Source: Eupeodes corollae (Eukaryota > Arthropoda > Insecta > Diptera > Syrphidae). Taken from it: a stretch of DNA of 64,000 bases. The DNA is taken from assembly GCF_945859685.1 (NCBI RefSeq), contig NC_079148.1, forward strand, positions 122,965,621-123,029,620. The letters run 5' to 3'. The translations under genes were made by a program, and so were the position numbers. Below are positions 20,269 to 31,336 of this stretch, one piece after another (position 1 is the stretch's first letter; each line of letters opens with the position of its first letter). A model generated the notes under the pieces. It saw only the letters and a list, made by a program, of their open reading frames with translations, was not told the DNA's origin and did no database searches.

Positions 20269-23200
20269 TTTTCGTCCAAAACCTATTTTGTATACATCAA
20301 AATAATTCTATTGCTACCAAATTGCAAAATAAAATATTTTAGTATAAACTGAAGGTTTTTTCTTACTTTTTTAATAAAATATTTTAAAACAATAAAAAGA
20401 TTTTTAATTCTTTGTTATTGCCTTCCCTTGATGCAAACATTAATTCTTTTTTATGTGTTAAATTTAGTGTTTGAAAACTACCTGCCTTTTTGTCCCATTT
20501 AAGCCTTTAAATAATTTTGCTTCACTTAAATTGTTATGCAAATTATTGAGATCTTTTAACATTTGCATTTTTCAAAAACCTATCAATTAAAAACTATATA
20601 AAATTAGCTTAGCATCATCCATTTATCTAATTTTTCAAATTAAAGTGGAAATACCTAAATGCAGAACATGAAATTTATTTGCCTGAATTGCTTTATAATA
20701 TCCGTTTAGTTGTTTTTTTTTTTGTTTTAAATTTAATCTCAAATTAAATGTGATGATTTTAGCCTAACCTAATATTTTCTAAGCCCATGTACGAATAATG
20801 GAGTATTGCAAAAATATTTCTAAAATTCAACCATCACACAAAATATCCTAATTTAATTCGAATTCCACATTAAATTCATCCGCACAAAATAAATGTAGGC
20901 CTGTTGAAAAATCAAAATGTAATTTCCATAATTAACGATTCAATTAATTTAAATCAACTTTAGGGCGGGTTTGGATTAAAATTTTGTTATATGCGCATAT
21001 TTTTTGTTGTTTCTGTTCACTTTCATTTCAAAACATTAAATGCCAATTATTTGTCATTATAATCATCACAGTATATCCACAACTAAATTCATTACTCAAA
21101 TTGTTCCATCTCCCCACATCTACACATTACATATAACATTTAGTTGAATTATAAGGGCTGGGTACAAAAGCCCTACAATACGATTAATAATTAATTTAAT
21201 TGAAAATTAAATAAAATGGCTTATAACGGCAATCCAAAGGACTTATATATTTTGATAAAGGCAACATGATTATACAATTCTGGAAAAACACACGTCATCC
21301 ATTTTCATCTCTTCTTTATATCATAACATGAAAATTAATTGTGAGGACATCGTTAATTAAATTTATTTCACTGAGTAGATTTTTATGACTTGTTTTTATG
21401 GGCACTTTGCCACACAGTGATAACCCAGCTGAAGTTCGCTCTCGAATGCTAATATCGTGACACTATTATTTGAATTAGCAAAATATAAAAATAAAGGAAG
21501 AAAACCATCTGCCACTGACATAGCAGCTCCTATCTCCGATCACCGGCGCCACCGTCGTGTTGCCACCCACAAGTTACGCCTATTCGTCCTGGCGACCGGA
21601 CAGACATCAAAGGCCACGTTTTTAATGCTTTGAGGTGTCAACTTTTCTTTGTGCCAGATTTAAGTGGCCATAAAAATGAACACGGTTAACAATTTTTGTT
21701 TTTTTCTTTTTTTACAACCAGGACCAGGAGCTCTCGTTCAGAACATATAATATCCATATGACACACATTTCATCACCCTCGAAAGTCGTATATTGAGTTA
21801 AAAAAAAGGGACACCCTCCTCATGTATTTATAGGAAGGTACTGGTACACTTTGTCGTATTTATTTTATTGCCTGTTTTACGGGCCTGAAAATGTTTAAGT
21901 GGCCATTTGCGAGAACATTTGAGTTGAAATAAATCGAAAAACACCATAATATTGATCTATGGTGACGGGTGATGGTGGTGCAGCGGAGAGACTGATTGAG
22001 GAAACGTTTTTAACGCTTTTTGGATATGAAAACAAAAACAAAAATGAATAAAAATAAAGGTGGTACCCAAGCCGTACCTAGGTACAACCTACCTACATAT
22101 ACCAATATGTGCCCTACATAAAGCCTATATTTTGCTATACTGGGCAGTTTTTTTGTTTGATTATTTATAGAAGGACAATGACTGCCTTTGTTTGCCATAA
22201 ATGATATCCATATACAAATACATATCGTACATTAATATTGAAGCAATCCATTATCGAGGGGTAGGCATATAGGTATTAGGTAAGGTAAAGCGTATAGTTC
22301 TCTACTTTAGGACGAGTATAGGTATGTAGGTAATATAAGATTGATGCCGTTTATTTAAGGCACGTGTAACAAGCTATAATGACACTTAATTGACACTTCT
22401 ACTGGCTATAAATTGAGTTATTCATTACAAATGAACATAAACATCAGAGAATAACACAATTGAGTGTGTCTATTTAGTTGAGTGGGTATATAATTTGTTA
22501 ATTTCCTTCATTTACGTATAGTTATCAAAATTTGGGGTTTAATTCGAAGAAAAGGCTCTCGAATTATAATATTGTGGTATTTTATTATACCTTATTCAAA
22601 ATAATAACGGTTATTTTGAAAAACATTAAAAGTTATAGTGTAATGAACATGAATATTTTACAGCTTTAGTTTTCGAATTAGGGAAGTATAAAGTATCAAT
22701 ATAAACTTTACTTAGATAATTTGAGAGATTTGTTGTTAAATAATTAAGCAAATTAATTATATTCATTAAATAACACCTAAATGGTAGAGGAGAGTATAAA
22801 TAATTATTAAATTGACATTCTTTAAAAATAAATAAAATATTTAATGTTTTGATTTGTATGCTAATGGTTTTGTGTTTAACTTTCTTCAAATTTGAATTTG
22901 TATCTTTTGATGAGGCCGTATTTTCAGTAGCTGTATGATTTTTTAAACTATCGTCTTCTGACATTTAAAAATTAAAAACTACTTCAACAACGCATTTCAA
23001 TCGGAAATATTCATTTCAAAAATGGTGAAAATTGTGCAGTCATACCGAAATCTTGTGATGAACCATTAAAAGACGACTTTTTTCTTTGGAAATAAAGATA
23101 AGGTCTATTCCAACATTCCACAAATGATACAAGACATTGGTGAAGGAACTCGTCAATTTATCAAGGACATAATGTGCGACAGTTAAAAATAACTCTAATT

Positions 23201-23524
23201 GTTAAAAGATTGTTCATTATACATGAAGTTATACAAAAAATTAACCAATTTTAGCTGAGGTGTTAATAATTCACAATACTGATCTACGGCATAAATGGTT
23301 TCATGACCAGAAAGTTAAAGTTTTGTTGGCTCTTACTATAAACTGCCGGAAAGGGTTCAATATGTTGTTTTTAAGTGTAGCTAAGCAGATAAACTAATTT
23401 TTTTAAACATTTAATCAAAACAAATTATTGTAAGTTCAATAATTTATAAAATTGCAAAAGGATGAGACTTTGAAGGATAAGTTTATAATAAGCGAACAAA
23501 ATATGGATTGCTCCTTTTGTTTTA
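20269..23524. other. Unique DNA with a GC-richer patch, no gene recognised
   Basis: No transposon domain or RNA gene was recognised. The patch at about 21510-21670 (CACCGGCGCCACCGTCGTG and around) is clearly GC-richer than its neighbourhood and could be a host exon or regulatory segment; no long open frame crosses it. A 112-codon minus-strand open frame at 22626-22964 starts MSEDDSLKNHTATENTASSK and has no motif I can recognise. Confidence 0.45.
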
Positions 23525-23526
23525 TT

Positions 23527-25609
23527 AACTTCCCATAGGGAGTTATTGTAATGGGTCCGATTTGTCAAATTGAAAATTTTGACATTTCTCGACGTTTCAA
23601 GGTCCCTAGAGTCGAAATGAAAGATTTTTAGAAAGATGTCTGTCCGTGAGAGTGTACGTACGTCCACGACGTTTTTTTCGTCGTTCATAGCTTAAGAACC
23701 AGAAGAGATATCGACTTTAAATACATTTTGTTATACAGATAATTAAGCAGAAAGATGCAAAAACGGATCTCAAAAAAATTGCGTGGGTTGGTTTTTAGCA
23801 TAGCAGTTTCCAAAAAGGTGAAAATTTTGATTAACCCTAAATATCTTAAGAACCAAAAACGCTAGAGACTTGAATTAAATTTTATGTAATATATTGAAAC
23901 GTGATAATAAAGAAATTTATTTAACGGTTTTTTTATAAATCAAAAAAACTGAAAAAAAAAAAAATGTTGTCAACTCCAAAATTTTACGACTAAAATATGA
24001 TTTCATCTTCAAAAACAATTTTTTGCAACGAAGAATAATGTTTTTGACATCTGGTAAGATTTTAAGAAAAATTGAATTGACAGTTTTTTTATAAACAATA
24101 AAAATCTAAAAAAATAAAAAATTCTTACAAAAATAAAAATCTAAAAAAAAAGAGTTGGTAAAAATATATTTTCGACTCAATATCTTTTCAAAACTTTGAG
24201 ATATTGGCTTTAATTTATATTTGTCTTTCAAAAAATTTTGTCGTCAACATTCAGTAAAATTTTGAAAAAAAACTAATTGACAGTTAATTTTACAAAAAAT
24301 TAAAAAAAAAACAACACTAAAACTTGGTAAAAATTTACTTTCAACTCAAATAACTTTTCAAAAATTAAAAATATTGGCTTCAAACTTATTTTATTTCACA
24401 GAAAATATTGTTTTCGATATTCAGTAATTTTTATATAAAAATCCAACAGTCCGTTTTTTCATAAAAAATAAAATCTACAAAAAGTAGTACGCAAATTTGG
24501 TAAAAATTGATACGAGTACATATAGACAAACTTTTAAGCAAGACAAATCGACAGACGGGATGGGTGTGCGTCGAATCCCAGCCTCTTTTTTTTGTTAGAT
24601 TTTTATCAAAAATTCACTGAATGTCGAAAACAATATTTAATGTGAGATAAAATAAGTTCGAAACCAATATTTTTAATTTTTGATAAGACATATGTGTCGA
24701 AAATAAATTTTTACGAACTTTAAGAAATGCTTTTTATTTTTTGTTAAGAAACTTTCAATATGATTTATCAAATCATTTTATCAAATGTTCAAACAATATT
24801 TCTCATAAGATAAAATTACATTCAAGCCAAATCTTAAAGTTTTGAAAAGATATTTAAGTCGAAATCAATGTTTACCTACTTTTGTTAATTATTCTTTAGG
24901 TCTTTAATTTTGTGTAAGAAACAGTCAATTCGATTTTTCTCAAAATTTTTTTCGAATAATGAAAACAATATTTCTTATAAGAAAAAATTAGTTAGCAGCT
25001 ATTATCTCAAATTTTTTAAAAGATATTTGAGTCGAAAATCATTTTTTACCAACTTTTGTTAATTGTTTTTTAGATTTTTATTTTTTGTAAAAAAAACTGT
25101 CAATTCGATTTTTCTCAAAATTTTATCAGATGTCAAAAACATTATTCTTCGTTGCACAAAATTGTTTTGAAGATGAAATCATATTTAAGTAGTCTGTTGT
25201 TTTTTTTTCGAAAAATATACTTCTTTGATATCACGGTACAATATATTATATAAAATTTAATTCAAGTCTCTAGCGTTTTTGGTTCGTAAGATATTTAGGG
25301 CTGACCAAATTTTTCACAACTGCTTTGGTAAAAAAAACCACACACGCAATTTTCTTGAGATTCCTTTCTGCATCTTTCTGCCTTATTATCTGTGTAACAA
25401 AATTTATTTGAAGTCGATATCTCTTTTGGTACTTGAGCTATGGAAAACGAAAAAAACGTCGCGAACGTACGGACGTACGTACACACGCACGCATAGACAT
25501 TTTTCTAAAAATCTTTTATTTCGACTCTATTGACCTTGAAACGTCGAGAAATATAAAACTTTTTAATTTGACAAATCAGACCCATTATAATAACTTCCTA
25601 TGGGAAGTT
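23527..25609. repeat. Repeat family E, fold-back pair
   Basis: A forward E copy (23527 to about 24593) carrying head palindrome, units and tail is followed at once by a reverse copy (about 24594 to 25609) that ends in the head palindrome AACTTCCTATGGGAAGTT (25592-25609). The whole is a roughly 2.1-kb imperfect inverted repeat with heads outside and the forward tail at the centre. The reverse half starts within the tandem units and lacks its own tail. Confidence 0.85.
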
Positions 25610-25988
25610 AAAAATAGAATCTACAAAAAACAGTACGGGCATTTGGTAAAAATGATGTTCGGTTCTCGATACCACGTGAACAATAAAAGGTATTGACATC
25701 AAATTAGTTTCATTAATCCAATTTGTATTTGTTTATATAAAAATATACAAACTTTTAAAGAAATGCTACTAAAATTGGTTAACGACTTAAAACTCTCGTT
25801 AACAAAAATCTTCAAAATCGAACTATTTCATCATATGCAAAATATTGTTATAAATATTGAAATTTCTTAGAATAATTCAATTGACAACTTTTTTAACAAA
25901 ACACGAAAACCTACAAACCTTTTAAACAGGATAAGTCGACAGACAGGATGGAAAGTTATCAGTGTGTGTCGCATCCTAACCCTTTTTT
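25610..25988 (+). repeat. Repeat family E, tail fragment (forward)
   Basis: It starts right after the head palindrome of the preceding reverse copy, with the AAAAATAGAATCTACAAAAA unit-3' block. It ends with the forward tail TCGACAGACAGGATGGAAAG and GTGTGTCGCATCCTAACCC near 25988. The palindrome at 25592-25609 could have served as head for both copies. Confidence 0.7.
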
Positions 25989-26274
25989 CATTTTAATTTT
26001 GCTCAAATAATTCTCTCTTTATTGAACTACATATGAATTTGGATATTTACTTAAAGTTAAAGTAATCATCAAAGTAAATTGCCAAATTGTTTAAAATAAC
26101 CAAAACATCTTTAAAGCTCAGTTACTGATTGAAAGTCTTTTTGGACTTTGAACCAACAGCCAATATCAACGTTTCAAATTTAAACGGATATTCAATCTTT
26201 ATTAACTGCAAAAGATTGTATGTTCTTCTATTTTCAAATGACCATTTAAATTTAATTATGGAAAACAAATTAAT

Positions 26275-27137
26275 AAAAAGAGGCTGGGATTCGACCCACA
26301 CTGATAACTTCCCATCTCGTCTGTCTAGTCTTACTTAAAAGTTTGTAGGTTTTCGTGTTGGGTTAAAAAAGGTATCAATTGAATAATTATTCTTACAAGT
26401 TTTAAAATTACCGACAATATTTTTCATATAAAGAAATAATTTGGTTTGAAAATTTAGTTTTGTTAAATAGATTTTTAGTCAAAAAAATTTGTTTAACAAT
26501 TTTAGTAGCATTTTTTTTTAATTTGGGTACTATTTTTTATAAATTTTATTTTCATGTGAAAAACTGGACTGTTAGATTTTTATAAAAAAAAAAACTACTG
26601 AATATCGAAAACAATATTTTCTGTGAAATAAAAACAGTTTGAAGACAATATTTTTAATTTTTAAAAGCTTCTTAATTTTTTACCAATTATTAGCATTGCT
26701 TTTTTTTGTTAAGTTTTTATTATTTGTAAAAAAACTGTCAATTTGATTTATCTCAAAATTTTACCAAATGTTAAAAAACTTTATTTGACAAATTTTTTGT
26801 CATTGTTTTTGATTTATAAAAAAATCCGTTTAATGTCATTTTTTCAAAAAATATACTTGTTTGCTATCACGTTACAATTTATTATAAAATTTTTTATTCA
26901 AGCCTCTGGCGTTTTTGGTTCGTAACATACCCTTCTGGATCTTTCTTTAAAGTCGATATTACTTCTGGTTAATAAGCTATGGGCAACGAATAAAACGTCG
27001 TGAACGTACGTACACACGCACGCACAGACATCTTTCTAAAAATATTTTATTTCAACTGTAGGGACCTTGAAACGTGGAGAAATTTCAAACATTTTAATTT
27101 GAATCGGACCTATTATAATAACTTCCTATGGGAAGTT
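26275..27137 (-). repeat. Repeat family E copy (reverse)
   Basis: It begins with the inverted tail (AAAAAGAGGCTGGGATTCGA, CTGATAACTTCCCATCTCG), runs through diverged units and the ACGTACGTACACACGCACGC block near 27004, and ends in the head palindrome AACTTCCTATGGGAAGTT (27120-27137). It is shorter than E1, with fewer internal units. Confidence 0.85.
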
Positions 27138-28519
27138 AAAAATATGTACTGATTAGTAAAAATTTTAGAGTATTTATGTCTCCGCAATACTGTTAGAAAA
27201 TATTTCAAATTTAGCTAAATTTGGAAAAAAAGTTCTTAAAAAGTTGCTTCAGCTTAGTCAAATTCTAAGATGTGTTATAACCCTGTATTTTCTATTAGAG
27301 TAACAAACTTCTGAATCAAAATCTGTAGAGTGGATAAATGAAATTGGCATTCAAAATTGAATTTGCTCTTTTTTTAATGGTGATATCATAAAAAATGGGA
27401 TTTAACTTGTTTATTATTATTATGAGTAATCGCCAAATTGAATTCCATCTTAGAGGACAAAACTATTTATCAATATAAAAAACTACCATTTTTGTTGAAG
27501 TTTGTAGGCCATTTATTTTGAAAATAACCTTAACTTGTTTTTCGAAACAATAAATCAATTATTTTAAATTGGACATGTTGCTCTTAATGAAATAATAATT
27601 TAAAAAAAGTATAAAGTGTTTCAAATGTGGAATAAAGGAAGCAAAGAAAATGATTTCTCTAGAGCATTATGTTCTGGTTTAATTCTTCTTGAAGGATTTT
27701 TTTGTTGAGGTTTGTATCATGATTTTTCTTTATTTATTTTGAATGAACCAAAAAAAAAACATAACTAACAGACCTATTCTGATATTCACGTGGATCGTTT
27801 ATTCGATTCACCCATTCGATTCCCTGGCACACTGCCTTTCCATTCTGCTATCCATCGGGTGAACTACATTATCCCAAACCCATTTGACATTGAAATAAAC
27901 AGATGTTCATGTACAAATTTAGGGAATATTGGATAAATTGTTTTAATTCATACAAAATTAGGTTTAATCAATCCACCTAAACAGAATAAGTTGTGTAATT
28001 TTTGGATGGGCAGTATTGGACTTTTTATTCCAATTGTAAGCAGAGGAATAAGATAATCCTCAAACAGAGAGCTTCGGAAAAATGTTAAAAAGTGTCTTCC
28101 TTCCCCAAAAAATATTAATATTCTTTTATTTATAAAACAAATATTCTAAATTTAGCAGTTAATAAGTTTTCACTTACATTTTGCTTACAAAAATTAACAA
28201 ACCAAACATCAAATGAAAAATCCGCTGCATTTTATATGTGGATCTGAATTGTATAGAATGAATGCTTTCACGTGAATAGAAGAATACCGCGCAGTATTAT
28301 CGACGTTACCGACATTTCACTTCGAATGAATAGCAGAATAATGATTAGTGAAAATTAAAGTAAAATCCCCCCCAATGAATAGCAGAATATGCTTGTAATA
28401 CAAGTTGTTATTTTAAACCAAAATTGCTTTTTCAGAAAAAAAAAACTTAAGATACTTAAAGACCCAGGCAAACATCTTTTTATTGATTAAAACAAGCTCT
28501 GGATTTGAGAAAAAAATCT
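27138..28519. other. AT-rich stretch, no gene; scattered short inverted motif
   Basis: No gene was recognised. The motif TATTCTGCTATTCA and close variants occurs near 27777 and 27842 and, inverted, as TGAATAGCAGAATA near 28326 and 28376, with a weaker inverted variant near 28275. This could mark a decayed small transposon between about 27776 and 28392. Confidence 0.4.
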
Positions 28520-28844
28520 TGTTCTTTTTTTGTAGTTCCCGTAGCATGATGGTTAGTGCATTGGACTGTTATGCCAAAATGTCTTGGGTTCGATTCCTGC
28601 CTAAGTCATCTTAAGTTTCTTTCACGGGTACTGACTCTTGCGAGGACTTGACAAATCCTCCAAGAGTAATTCTCGTCATTAAAACTGCTTTCTCAAACTA
28701 TCCGGTCGGACTCGGCTTAAATTTGTAGGTCCCCTCCATCCCTGAAAACTGTACCCGTTCACAGGAATGGTTGAGAATTTTAAGTTACTGGGCCCTAGTT
28801 CTCAACGGACTGTTGCCCCACCCAATTTATTTATGTTCTTTTTT
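28520..28844 (+). mobile_element. tRNA-derived SINE, copy 1
   Basis: About 300 bp flanked by an 11-bp target duplication TGTTCTTTTTT (28520-28530 and 28834-28844). The head CATGATGGTTAGTGCATTGG resembles a tRNA D-arm/A-box, and GGGTTCGATTCC is a B-box, so transcription by RNA polymerase III is expected. The anticodon-loop region ACTGTTATGCC fits a tRNA-Asp-like ancestor (GTC in two other copies). The body contains CAAATCCTCCAAGAGTAATT. The 3' end reads CAACGGACTGTTGCCCCACC followed by an ATTT-type tail, which resembles the 3' end of LINE A2. Confidence 0.9.
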
Positions 28845-29086
28845 AAGTATCATACTACTTTAAAGCTTGAAATTTCTTTTTATAAAAATATCAACTGTTT
28901 CTTTTAAAAAATAGTTGATACATTTTTAAAATGCAAATTTTTCTGCTGAAAGATTTTGTGAAAACAATTAATTTCTTAAATTCTTAATCGTGTAATAAGA
29001 CGGTTAAAAAGTTCGAACAATTGCATTATATTTGAAGTTTAACTTTATAAAGTTCAAAAACATTTTGTATTAAGCTGAACCCCAAA

Positions 29087-30653
29087 AACTTCACTTAAGA
29101 AGTAATTGTTAGCATAAATTTGGACATTTCTCGACGTTACAAATTCCCTAGAATATAAATAAAAGGTTTTCAGAGAAGTGTTTGTAGTGATATGCGTCGA
29201 TACGATTTTTAAAATTTTTTCGTCATCCATATCTGAAGAACCGTCAGAAATGTCGAATTCAAATAAATTTTGTTTTACGGCTAATAACCCGAAAAGATTC
29301 AGAAAGTACTTAAGAAAAATATTTAATATAGTAATTTGAAAAATTTTAACCCAAATTTCTCGAAATGATAACGCTTGCTGCTTCAATAAAATTCTATATC
29401 GTATCAATTCAATAAATAAATTTAAAAAACAAACTTACTTAAAATATCAACAATTATATCAACGAAAAATGTTTTCGAGAACTGGAAAAGTTTTAGAAAA
29501 ATCAAAGTGACCGTATTTTTACAAAAAATAAAAACACACAAAAAAATACTACTTAAAGTTAGCAAAAATTGACCAAACTGATGTTTCGAAGTTGATAACT
29601 TTTATTTAAATTCAATTGATATCTTTTTTTTTAAGGAACACAAAAATTTACAAAAACAACAAAAAAAGTAATATGGTTTCAACTTAAGTACTTTGAGAAG
29701 ACTTTGACTTTACGTTTTGTTGTTATTTTTATCAACCGTTCAAATTTTGAAAAAATCGACGGTTTTTTTAAATAATGCACCAAAAACAAAAATTTGAAAA
29801 AGAGATGCGACCCACACTGATAACTTTCCATTCCGTTCGTCGATTTGTCTTGTTTAACAAAATGTTTATAGCATTATTTTGTGGGAGATAAATAATTTCA
29901 AGGCAATACCTTTTCACACGAGATATTGAGAATTGAATGTCAATTTTTAAATTTTTATATTTTGCGTACTAGTTTTTATAGACCTTAATTCTTATGAAAA
30001 CAACTAACTGTTGGATTTTTGTAAAAATATTACTCATTGCCAAACCCAATATTTGCTATAGCAAAAAGATTAGTTTTAAGCCAATATCTTTGATTTTAAA
30101 AAAACTACTTAAGTCGAAAGTCAATTTTACAAACTTTCAGTAATCCTTTTTTAAGGTTTCTATTTTTTGTAAAAAATACTGTCAATTCCATTTCTCTCAA
30201 AATGTTATCAGATGTCAAAAACGTTATTTTTGTTGCATACAATTTTTATATATAAGGGATAAAATCGTTTTTTTTTTTTTAAATATTCGAGGTGAGAAAT
30301 ATTTTTGTTTAAGTTTATTTAATTTATAAAAAAAACGATATTAGAAATTTAATTCAGTTTGCTTCCGTTACTGGTTCCTGTGGTTTTTCCATTAACCGAA
30401 GTTTTCACTTTTTTTAAATTGTTATAGTAAAAAAAACCACCCACTCAATTTTTTGGGATTTTTTCTAGCAAAATTTATTTGAAGTCGATATATCCACCGG
30501 TTTTTGAGATTTAGACTACGAAAAAAGCACGTACCCACAGACATCTCTCTAAAAATTTTGTAATTACAATCTAGGGACTTTGAAACGTTAAGAAATGTCA
30601 AAATGTTCAATTCGACAAATCGGACCGAATACAATAATTCCATTTGGGAAGTT
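29087..30653. repeat. Repeat family E, fold-back pair (diverged)
   Basis: A forward head with a degenerate palindrome (29087-29103) and the GGACATTTCTCGACGTTACA block runs to about 29796. There a reverse copy begins with its tail (AGAGATGCGACCCACACTGA) and ends with CCATTTGGGAAGTTTA near 30653. Heads lie outside and tails toward the middle, as at 23.5-25.6 kb. It is more diverged than that pair. Confidence 0.75.
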
Positions 30654-31336
30654 TATAAAAACTCATATGCGCCTAACATGGATGATTTACAGTAATGCCA
30701 AAACCTTGAAAATGGCACTTTATATTTTGAACTGTCTTCTGTTGAGATATTCGAGATGTTGAACAAAATTTGGTTGGCACTATTTGGGTGACATTTTATT
30801 TTTTGGAATAACAAGACAATAATTATCATGTAATGGAAATGTGCCTAAAACTCACTTAAGTTAACCTAAATATTCTAAAACTTTCTTTACTATTTTTGGT
30901 AATATTTTCAGCTTTTACTTTTTGTAAAAAAAAACTCAACTTAATTTTTCAAAAATTTTTACCACGTCACATTTCGTAGTAAAAAATTATTCCGAAGGTT
31001 ATATCATTTTTTTTTCTTAAAATCTTGGAACTAATTTTATTATTATTTAACATATAATGAAATTATTATTGAAGCTTACGAAATTCTTGACATAACTTTT
31101 TGGCTTAACGCAAATATTATCATTTGCTGAGAGTTACTTCCCGACATTTAGATTTTTTATGTATATGAAGAAAATTTACTTCAAGTCATTATCGGTACTA
31201 GTTCTAAAAAAATGTCCAATCTCGAACGTTTGTACGTGTACGAACTATGGATTCAAGGAACCTTGAAATGTCGAGAAATGTGAAAATGTTCAATCTGACA
31301 AACTATTAAAATAGCTTCTTATGGGAAGATAAAAAT
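30654..31336 (-). repeat. Repeat family E, very diverged copy (reverse)
   Basis: The clearest E sequence is at 31225-31336: GAACGTTTGTACGTGTACGA, CCTTGAAATGTCGAGAAATG and TTCTTATGGGAAGATAAAA, which is the inverted head. Upstream to about 30880 there are weak unit-like blocks. The first 200 bp may be unique sequence. Confidence 0.5.

Noticed and set aside
23527..25609. LTR retrotransposon with terminal repeats
   Set aside because: The terminal similarity is inverted, not direct, and there is no gag, protease or RT between the ends.
28550..28620. tRNA gene
   Set aside because: A- and B-box and an anticodon-like loop are visible, but the acceptor stem does not close, and the sequence continues into a dispersed SINE body with target duplications.
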